Of a stretch of DNA of 64,000 nt, positions 56,254-64,000 are shown one piece after another (position 1 is the first letter of the stretch; every line of letters begins with the position of its first letter). The stretch is from positions 310,001 to 374,000 of the forward strand of contig NC_011959.1 in assembly GCF_000021685.1 (NCBI RefSeq), in the 5' to 3' direction. This stretch comes from Thermomicrobium roseum DSM 5159 (lineage in GTDB: Bacteria > Chloroflexota > Chloroflexia > Thermomicrobiales > Thermomicrobiaceae). The position numbers and the translations under genes were made by a program. The notes under the pieces are model-generated. The model worked only from the letters and a program-made list of their open reading frames with translations, had not been told where the DNA came from and did no database searches.

Positions 56254-57873
56254 ATGAGCGAGAACGGCGAACGACGAGTGGTCATCTACGATACGACGTT
56301 GCGGGATGGGACGCAGGGATCCGGTGTCTCCCTAACGACAGAAGATAAATTGAAGATCGCCCGGGCATTGGACGAACTGGGTGTGGCCTATATCGAGGGT
56401 GGCTGGCCCGGCTCCAATCCGAAGGACATGGCGTTTTTCGAGCGTGCCCGACACCAGCAGTGGCGACACGCCAGGATCACTGCCTTCGGAAGCACACGCC
56501 GAGCCGGCGGAACGGTCGAAGAGGACGTCAACTTGCGTCTCCTGTTGGAAGCGGAGACACCGGCGGTGACGATCGTCGGCAAAGCGTCACCGTTTCAAGT
56601 GCGCGTAATCCTCGGCACGACCCTCGATGAGAATCTCCGGATGGTTGCGGAATCGGTCGCCTTTCTCAAGGCGGCAGGACGCGAAGTGATCTTCGATGCC
56701 GAGCACTTCTTCGATGGGTATGCGGAGGATCCGGACTACGCGCTCGCCGTTCTACGGGCGGCCTGCGATGCTGGCGCGGACGCGGTGGTGCTGTGCGACA
56801 CCAACGGTGGAACACTGACGGACCCACTCGTGCGGGCAGTGCGGCATGCGCTCTCCTCGGTCTCCTGTACTGTGGGCATTCACACACACAACGACTGCGA
56901 ACTGGCTGTCGCCAACACGATCGCCGCAGTTCTGGCTGGTGCCATGCATGTTCAGGGGACGATGAATGGGCTCGGGGAACGGATCGGGAACGCCAATCTC
57001 TGTTCGATCATCCCGATTCTCGAGTACAAGCTGGGCTATCGCTGCTTGCCGCCGGGTAATCTGCGTAAGCTCACCGAGACGTCTCGATACGTTGCGGAGG
57101 TCGCCAACCTGGCGCACGATCCTCGCCTCCCATTCGTGGGAGCCTTCGCGTTCACGCACAAGGCCGGACTGCACGTGAATGCGATCGCCAAGCACCCCTC
57201 GGCCTACGAGCACATTCCGCCGGAAGTAGTGGGCAATACTCGGCACGTCCTCGTCAGCGAACTGAGCGGTCGGAGCAACATTGTCGTGAAGGCGAGGAGC
57301 TTCGGCATCGAGCTCGGCGACAAGCCGGAGGTCGTGCGACGTGTCCTGGAGCAGATCAAGGAACTCGAGTTTCACGGTTATTGGTTCGAGGACGCTGATG
57401 CATCATTGGAACTCTTGATCCGCCGCAACCTGCCCGACTACCGACCACCGTTCGAGGTGCTCGACTATACGGTCCTGACCGAATATCGCAATGGGCGCGG
57501 CATGCTCGCTGAGGCGATGGTGAAGTTGCGCATCGGCCAGCACGTCTTCCACACCGCGGCCGAGGGTAACGGACCAGTGAACGCCCTGGACCGGGCTACT
57601 CGCAAGGCGCTGCAGGAGTTCTATCCGGAGATCGCTGCGGTAGACCTCGAGGACTATAAGGTACGCGTCCTCGATGATCATCACGGAACGGGCGCGAAGG
57701 TGCGCGTCTGGATCCGCTCCGGTGACGCGCATGGCAGTTGGAACACGGTCGGTTCCTCGGAGAACATCATCGAGGCGTCCTGGTTGGCATTGGCTGATAG
57801 CCTGGCCTATCCGCTGGTGACCCGGCCAGAACTCGCCGCTCGCATTCCTGAGCTCGTATCAGCTGTTTCGTGA
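56254..57873 (+). CDS. cimA: (R)-citramalate synthase
   Basis: This 539-residue enzyme of the isopropylmalate/homocitrate synthase family condenses pyruvate and acetyl-CoA to citramalate, opening the threonine-independent route to isoleucine. It has VIYDTTLRDGTQGSGVSLTT (metal and catalytic residues), GIHTHNDCELAVAN, VQGTMNGLGERIGNANLCSI and a C-terminal regulatory LeuA-dimer domain (about 400-530) for feedback. CimA rather than LeuA is indicated by the RDGTQGSGVSL wording and by the length. GAAGGAGGGA precedes the ATG. Expression is likely controlled by the Ile-rich attenuator upstream. Confidence 0.92.
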   Translation: MSENGERRVVIYDTTLRDGTQGSGVSLTTEDKLKIARALDELGVAYIEGGWPGSNPKDMAFFERARHQQWRHARITAFGSTRRAGGTVEEDVNLRLLLEAETPAVTIVGKASPFQVRVILGTTLDENLRMVAESVAFLKAAGREVIFDAEHFFDGYAEDPDYALAVLRAACDAGADAVVLCDTNGGTLTDPLVRAVRHALSSVSCTVGIHTHNDCELAVANTIAAVLAGAMHVQGTMNGLGERIGNANLCSIIPILEYKLGYRCLPPGNLRKLTETSRYVAEVANLAHDPRLPFVGAFAFTHKAGLHVNAIAKHPSAYEHIPPEVVGNTRHVLVSELSGRSNIVVKARSFGIELGDKPEVVRRVLEQIKELEFHGYWFEDADASLELLIRRNLPDYRPPFEVLDYTVLTEYRNGRGMLAEAMVKLRIGQHVFHTAAEGNGPVNALDRATRKALQEFYPEIAAVDLEDYKVRVLDDHHGTGAKVRVWIRSGDAHGSWNTVGSSENIIEASWLALADSLAYPLVTRPELAARIPELVSAVS

Positions 57874-57874
57874 G

Positions 57875-57910
57875 CGAGAGCGCGGCAGGGCGCGCCCTGC
57901 CGCGCTCTCG
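57875..57910. terminator. Bidirectional terminator between cimA and asd
   Basis: A perfect 16-bp stem (57875-57890 with 57895-57910) with CGCG loop lies between the two convergent stops. Confidence 0.8.
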
Positions 57911-57918
57911 GTTGCGTC

Positions 57919-58971
57919 CTAGAGCAACCCTTCGCGGTAGAAAAGCTCGGCGTTCAAGACCGAGGCTCCGGCGGCTCCGCGGATCGTGTTGTGGCCGAGG
58001 ACGACGAACCGGATGTCGAACACCGAGCAAGGCCGAACCCGGCCGACGACCGATGCCATACCACGTTCGGCGTCTCGGTCGAGCACCGGCTGCGGCCGGT
58101 CGGGCTCCTCGAGCACGATGACGGGGTGACGGGGAGCACTGGGGAGTTCCAGTTCCTGTGGAAGCGCACGGAACGCTCGCAGCACGTCGATTACCTCCGC
58201 CGGGGTCGCCGAACGATGGAGATCCAGGCTCACGGTCTCCAGGTGTCCGTCGCGCACGGGGACTCGATTGCAGTGCGCACTGAGCACGATCGGAGCGTCC
58301 TCGAAGGTACCGTCGATCCAGCGACCGAGGATCTTACGTGATTCGGCCTCGATCTTTTCTTCTTCTCCACCGATGTACGGGATGACGTTATCGATCAGAT
58401 CGAGTGAAGGAACACCAGGATAGCCGGCACCCGAGGATGCCTGGAGTGTGGTGACGATGCCTCGCTCGATCCCGAACGCATCGTGAATCGGCTTGAGTGC
58501 GAGGACGAGATGGATCGTCGAGCAGTTGGGGTTGGCCACGATGAACCCCTCGCGCCATCCGCGGAGCTGCCGCTGTCGCTCGATCGCCCGGGCATGATCG
58601 GGGTTCACCTCGGGGATGAGAAGGGGCACATCCGGATCCATCCGATGGTCGCGCGCGTTCGTGAACACCTTCTTTCCTTCAGCGGCCAACGCCTCCTCGA
58701 TCGGCCCAGCGACCCCACCGGGAAGGGCCGAGAAGACGATCGGGCTGTTGATCGGTTCTTCGATGTGCTTCACCACAAGATCGCGCACTTCTTCTGGCGG
58801 GGCAGCGCTGATGCGCCAGTTCACCGCTTCCGCATAGCGCTTCCCGGCCGAGCGGTCGCTCGCGACGAGTTCAGCGATCCGGAACCAGGGGTGGCCAGCG
58901 AGGAGTTGGACGAAGCGCTGGCCGACGCTACCGGTTGCCGCTAGGATGGCGACGTCGATTCGATCGGACAC
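57919..58971 (-). CDS. asd: Aspartate-semialdehyde dehydrogenase, archaeal/fungal type
   Basis: This 350-residue NADP-dependent enzyme makes aspartate semialdehyde, the branch point to lysine, methionine, threonine and isoleucine. The dinucleotide loop is AATGSVGQRF (11-20), and the catalytic Cys150 is in FIVANPNCSTIHL. The wording (SALPGGVAGPIEEALAAEG) matches the archaeal/fungal branch rather than the E. coli type. GTG start with GGGAGGA upstream. Divergent from hom, with a 287-base leader holding an intrinsic terminator. Confidence 0.94.
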   Translation of the reverse strand: MSDRIDVAILAATGSVGQRFVQLLAGHPWFRIAELVASDRSAGKRYAEAVNWRISAAPPEEVRDLVVKHIEEPINSPIVFSALPGGVAGPIEEALAAEGKKVFTNARDHRMDPDVPLLIPEVNPDHARAIERQRQLRGWREGFIVANPNCSTIHLVLALKPIHDAFGIERGIVTTLQASSGAGYPGVPSLDLIDNVIPYIGGEEEKIEAESRKILGRWIDGTFEDAPIVLSAHCNRVPVRDGHLETVSLDLHRSATPAEVIDVLRAFRALPQELELPSAPRHPVIVLEEPDRPQPVLDRDAERGMASVVGRVRPCSVFDIRFVVLGHNTIRGAAGASVLNAELFYREGLL

Positions 58972-59000
58972 GAGTTCCTCCCTTCACTGGTGGTGCCGAT

Positions 59001-59035
59001 ACAACAAAACCGGCAGAGGTCGCAACCCCTGCCGG
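59001..59035 (-). terminator. Intrinsic terminator inside the asd leader (candidate attenuator)
   Basis: On the minus strand CCGGCAGGGGT pairs with ACCTCTGCCGG (10 of 11) around a 4-base loop, followed by TTTTGTTGT. It lies between the asd promoter and asd, with no gene in front, so it can only control asd. Confidence 0.65.
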
Positions 59036-59206
59036 CATTCGCTCGAGTTCGGCCGCGCGTTACGGACTCCCCGAGCGCACGCCGGCGCAGCGAGTAGCGG
59101 TCGTTCCAGTTGTCGTCCGTTTCGCTGTCTGCACGACGTTCGTCCTTCCGGCTCGTCCGCTTGCGCAGAGGGCGCGGGCTCACCTACCCTGTCAGCGCCC
59201 GCTGCC

Positions 59207-59235
59207 ACTGTACCAAGCGGGCGTGGGATGGTCAA
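59207..59235 (-). promoter_or_regulatory. Promoter of asd
   Basis: On the minus strand TTGACC (59235-59230), 17 bases, TACAGT (59212-59207). The leader RNA before asd would be about 230 bases. Confidence 0.65.
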
Positions 59236-59258
59236 GTCACAGGTGAGGAGAGCATCAC

Positions 59259-60257
59259 ATGGAGACCGTCGGGATCGCGCTGCTTGGAGTGGGAACGATC
59301 GGAAGCGCCGTGCTCCGCATGATCCGCGAGGAGCGTGAGCGCATCGCCGAGCGGACTGGACTCTTCTTGGACGTGCGCTGGGGGCTCGCGCGGCACCGTG
59401 AACGTGTTGTCCAGGCTGGCCTTAGCGAGCGGGCGGCGACGACGTCGATCGAGCCGATCTTGGCGGATCCGTCGGTTCAAGTCGTTGTCGAGGTGCTCGG
59501 GGGAGAGGAACCAGCAGCGGCCTATATGAAACGTGCGCTCGAGGCGGGTAAACATGTCGTCACGGCCAACAAGGAGGCCCTGAGCAAGCACTTTGCTGAG
59601 CTGGTCGCGGCAGCCCGGGAACACCAGCGGGCCCTGCTGTTCGAGGCGAGTGTCGGGGCAGGAATTCCGCTCATGGTCAGCCTGCGGCAGCTCTTGACCA
59701 CGAATCGTCTGCACCGCATCCGCGGCATCGTGAACGGCACGACGAATTTCATCCTGACTCTCATGGCAGAAGAAGGGGTACCCTATCAGGAGGCGCTGCG
59801 ACAAGCGCAAGAACTCGGGTACGCAGAACCAGATCCAACCGCCGATGTCGAGGGTTACGATGCTGCCTACAAGCTGAGCATTCTCGCCTCATTGGCCGCA
59901 GGCAGGCATATCCGGCCGGAAGTGGTGGAGCGGCGCGGTATCACCACTGTGACGCCGGATCAGATCCTCGACGCGCGTACCCGCGGTGGAGCGATGAAGT
60001 TGCTCGCCGAGGCGGAGTTGGCTGACGAGACTTGGCGATTGCGCGTGCGACCGGTTTTCGTCCCAGCGAGCGATCTTCTGGCGCACGTTCGTTTGAATCT
60101 CAACGCCATCGAGTTGACTGGGGATCGAGTGGGAACCATCGTCCTGTACGGGCCGGGTGCTGGACCGTCACCGACCGCGAGTGCAGTGATCGCTGACGTT
60201 CTCGATGCTGTTCGCTTCGGACCAGCGCTCCTGCCTAACCTCGAGCCAGCTACCTGA
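59259..60257 (+). CDS. hom: Homoserine dehydrogenase, short form
   Basis: This 332-residue enzyme reduces aspartate semialdehyde to homoserine. The NAD(P) loop is LLGVGTIGSAV (8-18), followed by VVTANKEALSKH and GIVNGTTNFILTLM, then EPDPTADVEGYDAAYK with the catalytic Asp/Glu/Lys. The usual C-terminal ACT domain for threonine feedback is absent, so the enzyme is probably not feedback-inhibited that way. GGTGAGGAG precedes the ATG. Together with asd and metX it gives the aspartate-to-methionine branch. Confidence 0.95.
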   Translation: METVGIALLGVGTIGSAVLRMIREERERIAERTGLFLDVRWGLARHRERVVQAGLSERAATTSIEPILADPSVQVVVEVLGGEEPAAAYMKRALEAGKHVVTANKEALSKHFAELVAAAREHQRALLFEASVGAGIPLMVSLRQLLTTNRLHRIRGIVNGTTNFILTLMAEEGVPYQEALRQAQELGYAEPDPTADVEGYDAAYKLSILASLAAGRHIRPEVVERRGITTVTPDQILDARTRGGAMKLLAEAELADETWRLRVRPVFVPASDLLAHVRLNLNAIELTGDRVGTIVLYGPGAGPSPTASAVIADVLDAVRFGPALLPNLEPAT

Positions 60258-60285
60258 GGAAGCGTTCGATTCGACAGGAGAAAAC

Positions 60286-60317
60286 CGACGAGCTGGACAC
60301 CGCTGTCCAGCTCGTCG
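60286..60317. terminator. Terminator between hom and metX
   Basis: A perfect 14-bp stem (60286-60299 with 60304-60317), CCGC loop. On the minus strand it is followed by GTTTTC, so it is the terminator of metX and may also stop hom. Confidence 0.85.
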
Positions 60318-60373
60318 GGGCGCGTCGCGATGCTGCTCGCGGGCAGCGCGCGCAGGCAGTTTCGGTATAGCTT

Positions 60374-61486
60374 TTAGGGCTCGGCGAGGAAGGCCGCGAT
60401 CACTGGCCCGATCTGGTCGAAGTCTTTGAGAAAGGCATCATGCCCGTTGGGGGAGTCGAGTTCCCAATAGCGAGCATCGACGCCGAGCGCACGCAAGTCT
60501 TCGGCGAGACTTCTCACCTGATTGGGCCAGAAGAGGATATCCGAGCGGATACCGATGGCGAGCGTTCGGGCACGGATTCGGGAGAGTCCAGCGTGATAGC
60601 CACCTCGGCCACGGCCCAGATCGTGGGAATCCATAGCGCGAGTGAGGTAGAGGTAGCTGTTCGCATCGAAGCGGCGCACGAGCTTGTCACCCTGGTAGTG
60701 GAGATAGCCCTCGACGTCGTAGCGTCCGAGGAACTCGGGCCACTCGGTGTAGCGTGCTCCTGTCCGGCGTTGGAAGCGGGCTGACATGAGCTCGTCGGAC
60801 TGATAGGTGATCATGCCGAGCATACGAGCGATCGCCAGTCCATAGCGTGGACCCTCTCCATCCTCGTACTCCCCGTTCTGCCATGCTGGGTCGAGCATGA
60901 TGACACGCCGCTGGACCTCGTTATAGGCGATGCCTTGGTCGGAAAAAGAGGCGCCAGCAGCAATGGGAACGATCCGCTCCACTCGGTCCGAATACATCGC
61001 TGCCCACTCCAGTACCTGCATACCGCCGAGCGAGCCACCGATCACGGCATAGACCCGCTCGATCCCGAGTTGGTCCAGGAGCATCGCCTGGGAGCGGACG
61101 ATATCGCGAACGGTAATGAGGGGGAAGCGAAGGTTGTAGCGACGGCTGGTGCGGGGATCGATCGAACGCGGACCGGTCGAGCCGTAACAGCTCCCGAGCA
61201 CGTTGGCACAGATGACGAAGTACCGGTCCGTGTCGATGAAGCGGCCGGGGCCGACCATGGGATCCCACCAGCCTGGTTGATCACCCGGGCCATGCGGCGC
61301 GACATGACTGCTCCCAGTCAGGGCATGGCAGATGAGGACGACATTGTCACCGGTAGGGCTCAGAGTTCCCCATGTCTCGTACGCGATATCCACGACCGGC
61401 AAGACGTCGCCATGCTCGGTCACAAAAGGCTGTTCGGGTGTGGCGATCCGTGCAATCTGGTACGTCACAGGCAGAGTGGACGTCAC
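60374..61486 (-). CDS. metX: Homoserine O-acetyltransferase
   Basis: This 370-residue alpha/beta-hydrolase-fold enzyme activates homoserine for methionine synthesis. Nucleophile Ser152 is in VIGGSLGGMQVLEWA, the acid Asp in GIRSDILF and His in SPNGHDAFL; CHALTGSSHV and GSCYGSTGP are family motifs. Acetyl- versus succinyl-CoA use in MetX-fold enzymes cannot be settled by reading. The GTG start at 61486 has GAGGGAGGG upstream; the longer frame to 61618 runs into the riboswitch and is rejected. Control is by the SAM-I riboswitch in the leader. Confidence 0.94.
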   Translation of the reverse strand: MTSTLPVTYQIARIATPEQPFVTEHGDVLPVVDIAYETWGTLSPTGDNVVLICHALTGSSHVAPHGPGDQPGWWDPMVGPGRFIDTDRYFVICANVLGSCYGSTGPRSIDPRTSRRYNLRFPLITVRDIVRSQAMLLDQLGIERVYAVIGGSLGGMQVLEWAAMYSDRVERIVPIAAGASFSDQGIAYNEVQRRVIMLDPAWQNGEYEDGEGPRYGLAIARMLGMITYQSDELMSARFQRRTGARYTEWPEFLGRYDVEGYLHYQGDKLVRRFDANSYLYLTRAMDSHDLGRGRGGYHAGLSRIRARTLAIGIRSDILFWPNQVRSLAEDLRALGVDARYWELDSPNGHDAFLKDFDQIGPVIAAFLAEP

Positions 61487-61570
61487 AGGAATCCCTCCCT
61501 CGGGCACGTCGTGGAAGCGACCTGCTCCACTCGCTCCCGTCACGACCTCATCGACTTGCGTGGAGGGACT

Positions 61571-61602
61571 GAAAGGAAGACCCCCCACGACATGGTGGAG
61601 GG
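61571..61602 (-). terminator. Expression-platform terminator of the metX riboswitch
   Basis: On the minus strand CCCTCCAC (61602-61595) pairs with GTGGGGGG (61588-61581), followed by TCTTCCTTTC. It lies 22 bases after the aptamer. Confidence 0.65.
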
Positions 61603-61623
61603 GCTTGCGTCGTCGCAAGGACC

Positions 61624-61735
61624 GCGCTCATCGTGCGGAGCTTTCCCGCTCCGCCGGCATTGGCACCTGGCGCAGTGGCCTGCGCTGGTTGCCGGGTTTC
61701 GTCGGGCCGTTCCCTCCACCGCTCGAGATGAGCGC
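61624..61735 (-). ncRNA. SAM-I riboswitch (S box) controlling metX
   Basis: The minus strand carries the S-box core: P1 arms GCGCTCAT (61735-61728) and ATGAGCGC (61631-61624), then GGTGGAGGGAACGGCCC, GACGAAACCCGGCAACC and GGTGCCAATGCC, all matching the SAM-I consensus in order. SAM binding stabilises P1 and lets the terminator form, shutting off metX when SAM is plentiful. About 112 nt; the placement 140 bases before metX is typical. Confidence 0.95.
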
Positions 61736-61758
61736 CGGCCTCTCGATTGTTGGCGGCT

Positions 61759-61787
61759 ATTCTAGCGTTTTCGCTGAGACCTGTCAA
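61759..61787 (-). promoter_or_regulatory. Promoter of metX
   Basis: On the minus strand TTGACA (61787-61782), 17 bases, TAGAAT (61764-61759). Transcription should start near 61752, just before the aptamer. Confidence 0.85.
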
Positions 61788-61848
61788 GAGTACTCGCGTG
61801 TGCTCCGCTGCGTCATGCCGTCCCGGCTTGTTCACTGGACCTGATCGC

Positions 61849-62949
61849 TCACGGTGGGGTAACCGGAACCGAGGGTGTGGCGTATCCGGTCAGCTCCACG
61901 TACCCCTGACCGATTGTTTTCACACCAGCCTGTGCAGCGATGACCGAAACAGCGCCTTCCCAGTAGATCACTCCCGTCGAACGCACGGTTTGCAACTCCT
62001 GATCGAGGACGAGCGGGGTAACCGTGAGCGTCATGTCAGGAGGGAGCTCGATCTGCCACCCGCTCGGGTAGATCGCACCGCTGTGCGGACTTTGCCAGGA
62101 TCCGGTCGCGTGGAGACCGATCTCGGCGTCGTGCAGCCAGCGGATACTTCCATCGGCTCGGAGCAGCGTGCCGCTCCGCTGGATGACGCGTTGAGCAGCA
62201 TCACGCGATTGCCAGAGCATGAGGTCGGTGCCGTCTTCGAGTTGAATGGCGAACCAATCCCACCCGCCTCCTCCGAGGAGAAAGTTGCCCCACTGGTGAT
62301 CGTTCCACGCGACGCCAGAAACGCTGACGTCGTGACCGCCGACAGAAACGACGCCCCGGGTCGCCAACCGTGTGCGCGAATAGTAGTAGGAGCCGGTCTC
62401 TGGTGCCCAGGAAAAGTAGCCATCCTCGTCATGCAGGAGCGGTGGGCGGAGATTTTGGAGTTCCAGGGTAAAGCCGAACGATCCGCTGCGGACCGTGATC
62501 CGATCCGACTCACCATCGCTGGTCAGTGTCCAATCGCCGACGGCAAGGGCCAGTGGCCAGCTCTCCTGCCGCTGCGGGACAGCGATCAACCGTTCGTCCC
62601 ACAGGAAGGCCTGTCGATCGACGAGCGTCAGCGCAGCGTGTGCGGCATAGACGACGGGATAGCCGAAGCGCTGCACCTGGAAGATGACGAACTCGAAACC
62701 GAACCGCTCGCCCGCCGCGGATCGAAGATGACCAGTGTCGTACCACCATTCGGTCAAAACATCGTGGGAGCCGAAATCACGCGGAAACACGACTGGGCCG
62801 GGTGCTGGCGGTGGTGTGAGGAAGAGACTGGCTGGTCGCGGGCTGGCTGATGGGGTCGGCCCCATCGGCTCCTGTGACTGCGGCCCATTGGAGCTTCGGC
62901 AGGCGAGCAGCCCGAGTGCGAGGGTGCCGAGAAATGCTCGTCGGCGCAT
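61849..62949 (-). CDS. Lipocalin-like (AttH/CrtC family) lipoprotein
   Basis: This 366-residue secreted lipoprotein has a basic N-terminus and a lipobox LLAC with Cys17, a Pro/Ser-rich linker (18-50), then a two-domain AttH/CrtC-type lipocalin fold: TEWWYDTGHLRSAAGERFGF, SGVAWNDHQWGNFLL and GWDWFAIQLEDGTDLMLW. Relatives include carotenoid 1,2-hydratase, but lipoprotein members near transporters have unproven function. The ATG follows the MMPL-transporter stop without a gap, so they are coupled. Confidence 0.85.
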   Translation of the reverse strand: MRRRAFLGTLALGLLACRSSNGPQSQEPMGPTPSASPRPASLFLTPPPAPGPVVFPRDFGSHDVLTEWWYDTGHLRSAAGERFGFEFVIFQVQRFGYPVVYAAHAALTLVDRQAFLWDERLIAVPQRQESWPLALAVGDWTLTSDGESDRITVRSGSFGFTLELQNLRPPLLHDEDGYFSWAPETGSYYYSRTRLATRGVVSVGGHDVSVSGVAWNDHQWGNFLLGGGGWDWFAIQLEDGTDLMLWQSRDAAQRVIQRSGTLLRADGSIRWLHDAEIGLHATGSWQSPHSGAIYPSGWQIELPPDMTLTVTPLVLDQELQTVRSTGVIYWEGAVSVIAAQAGVKTIGQGYVELTGYATPSVPVTPP

Positions 62950-64000
62950 TCAGTGTCCGATCCGTACCGTGTCGAGAGTCCGCGCGAGGCGGCGCGGAAC
63001 CCACCAGTTCCATTGGCCGAGTAGGCGCATCGTGGCGGGGACGAGCAGCGTGCGTACGATGCTGGCATCCAGCGCGATCGCGAGCGCGATACCCAATCCG
63101 AGCGCTTTGATCAAGACGACATCGGCGGTCACGAAGGCGGCCGCGACGACGACTAGGATGAGAGCAGCACCCGTGATGATGCGACCGCTGCGGGCGAGCC
63201 CCGTGGCGACGGCTAAGCGGTTGTCCTGAGTCTGGTCCCAGGATTCCCGCATCCGGCTCAGCAAGAATACTTCATAGTCCATGGAAACGCCGAAGAGGAT
63301 GCAAAACATCACGATCGGTAAGGATGCCTCGGTAAATCCGAGCGGCGAGAAACGCAACAGCGAGCTGAAGTGTCCCTCCTGGAACACGAAAACGAGTGCA
63401 CCGTAACTCGCGGTAAGGCTCAACACGTTGAGAATGATCGCCTTGAGCGGGAGAAAGACCGAGCGGAGGAGAAGGAAGAGCACGATGTAGGTCGCCAGAA
63501 TGACCGTCGAGGCAGCCAAGGGAAACTCACTGTACATTCGATCGACGACATCGACGATTTCCGCTGTGCCGCCATCGACCCAGAGCTTCAACCCTGGACC
63601 GGGATCCATCGCGCGGATGTCATGCAGGAGAGCCTTCGCGCGATCACTGGCTGGCAGTGCGTCGGTGTACACGTAAATTGCCGTGAGATGATCCCCAGCA
63701 AGCTCCCGGTACACGCGCTGCAGCAGTGGCTCGGGAATCCGCTCCGGATCAGCGTACAGAAGCTGGTATTGGGCGAGACTGATGCGCGGGTCGATGGTCA
63801 CGATGCTGGTGACCTTGGTCACCCGCGGATCCGCCGCGAGCCGGCGAGTGAAGTCGTAGAGGGCAGCTAGTGTCTGGGGATCGTTGACAGGACGCTCGGT
63901 TTCGACCGCGATGACGATCGGTGAGAGTTCCCCATCGCCGAACGCGCGGCGAAAGGTCTCCAATGCCTGGCGGGAGGGAGTCGAAGTGGGCAGGATGGTC
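62950..64000 (-). CDS. MMPL/RND-type transporter, 3' part (5' end outside window)
   Basis: The frame is open to the window end and gives the last about 350 residues of an MMPL-family exporter. After a periplasmic loop (to about residue 170), six membrane helices follow, with the family motif FGVSMDYEVFLLSRMRE (charged GxxxDY helix that carries protons) and a final RLLGQWNWWVPRRL end. MMPL proteins export lipids or hydrophobic compounds. It is upstream of, and adjacent to, the lipocalin-like lipoprotein gene, suggesting a joint envelope function. Confidence 0.88.
   Translation of the reverse strand, partial: TILPTSTPSRQALETFRRAFGDGELSPIVIAVETERPVNDPQTLAALYDFTRRLAADPRVTKVTSIVTIDPRISLAQYQLLYADPERIPEPLLQRVYRELAGDHLTAIYVYTDALPASDRAKALLHDIRAMDPGPGLKLWVDGGTAEIVDVVDRMYSEFPLAASTVILATYIVLFLLLRSVFLPLKAIILNVLSLTASYGALVFVFQEGHFSSLLRFSPLGFTEASLPIVMFCILFGVSMDYEVFLLSRMRESWDQTQDNRLAVATGLARSGRIITGAALILVVVAAAFVTADVVLIKALGLGIALAIALDASIVRTLLVPATMRLLGQWNWWVPRRLARTLDTVRIGH

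Noticed and set aside
58941..59183. 80-codon frame in the asd leader that could be a leader peptide
   Set aside because: No run of Lys, Thr, Met or Ile codons and weak ribosome binding site; the product is Arg-rich as chance frames are here.

Overview
The window looks like a stretch of chromosome from a GC-rich (roughly 60-65 percent by eye), probably thermophilic bacterium of the Chloroflexota, class Thermomicrobia (Thermomicrobium-like). This is inferred from protein style, GTG/TTG starts with strong GAGGAGG-type ribosome binding sites, the long SRP RNA with an Alu domain, and the citramalate and archaeal-type Asd enzymes. No database was searched. There is no plasmid, phage, insertion sequence or CRISPR signal; most of the window is housekeeping DNA with one accessory patch.

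Layout. 1-12.6 kb: 3' part of ppdK, a VOC dioxygenase, Mn/Fe superoxide dismutase, an amidase, an RraA-family protein, an OsmC gene with an early stop codon, a DehI-type dehalogenase, a PrsW protease, rlmN, larC and a ZIP metal transporter with a candidate metal operator. 13.2-14.9 kb: ATPase and permease of a nitrate/sulfonate-type ABC importer without a binding protein. 14.9-22.3 kb is the accessory patch: a 1.4-kb gap without genes, a small tautomerase, an extradiol dioxygenase, a frameshifted 4-hydroxyphenylacetate monooxygenase (hpaB), a decayed FAD oxidoreductase, an ArsR-like regulator with a clear promoter/operator, and a hairpin-rich non-coding stretch. 22.3-26.5 kb: SRP RNA (ffs) and the succinate dehydrogenase operon sdhCDAB plus a membrane protein. 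26.6-33.8 kb: M20 peptidase, dinG, glpX, rho. 33.8-39.3 kb: alpha/beta hydrolase, a frameshifted COG3044-type ATPase, rsmE, prmA, a sugar nucleotidyltransferase, tRNA-Glu. 39.4-43.9 kb: DUF2085 protein, coaBC, small membrane proteins, a bacterial eRF1-like (baeRF/Vms1-type) protein and a lipid kinase. 43.9-48.1 kb: RodZ-like protein, a double four-cysteine protein, miaB, a TPR protein. 48.1-55.9 kb: mobA-ggt-SAM hydrolase operon, SWIM protein, metallo-hydrolase, polysaccharide deacetylase, a TPP enzyme. 56-61.8 kb: amino-acid block cimA, asd, hom, metX. 61.8-64 kb: a lipocalin-like lipoprotein and the 3' part of an MMPL transporter.

How the parts work together. cimA (isoleucine from pyruvate and acetyl-CoA), asd, hom and metX (aspartate family to methionine) sit together and three of them carry leader-RNA control: cimA has a short Ile/Leu-rich leader peptide with competing hairpins (classical attenuation), metX has a SAM-I riboswitch with a terminator, and asd has an intrinsic terminator between promoter and gene whose sensor I cannot identify. 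Three coding regions (hpaB, the COG3044 ATPase, the FAD oxidoreductase) change frame in the same sense, as if one base were missing; two of these lie in runs of C. These may be sequence errors, true mutations or slippage sites and are the first things to re-check.
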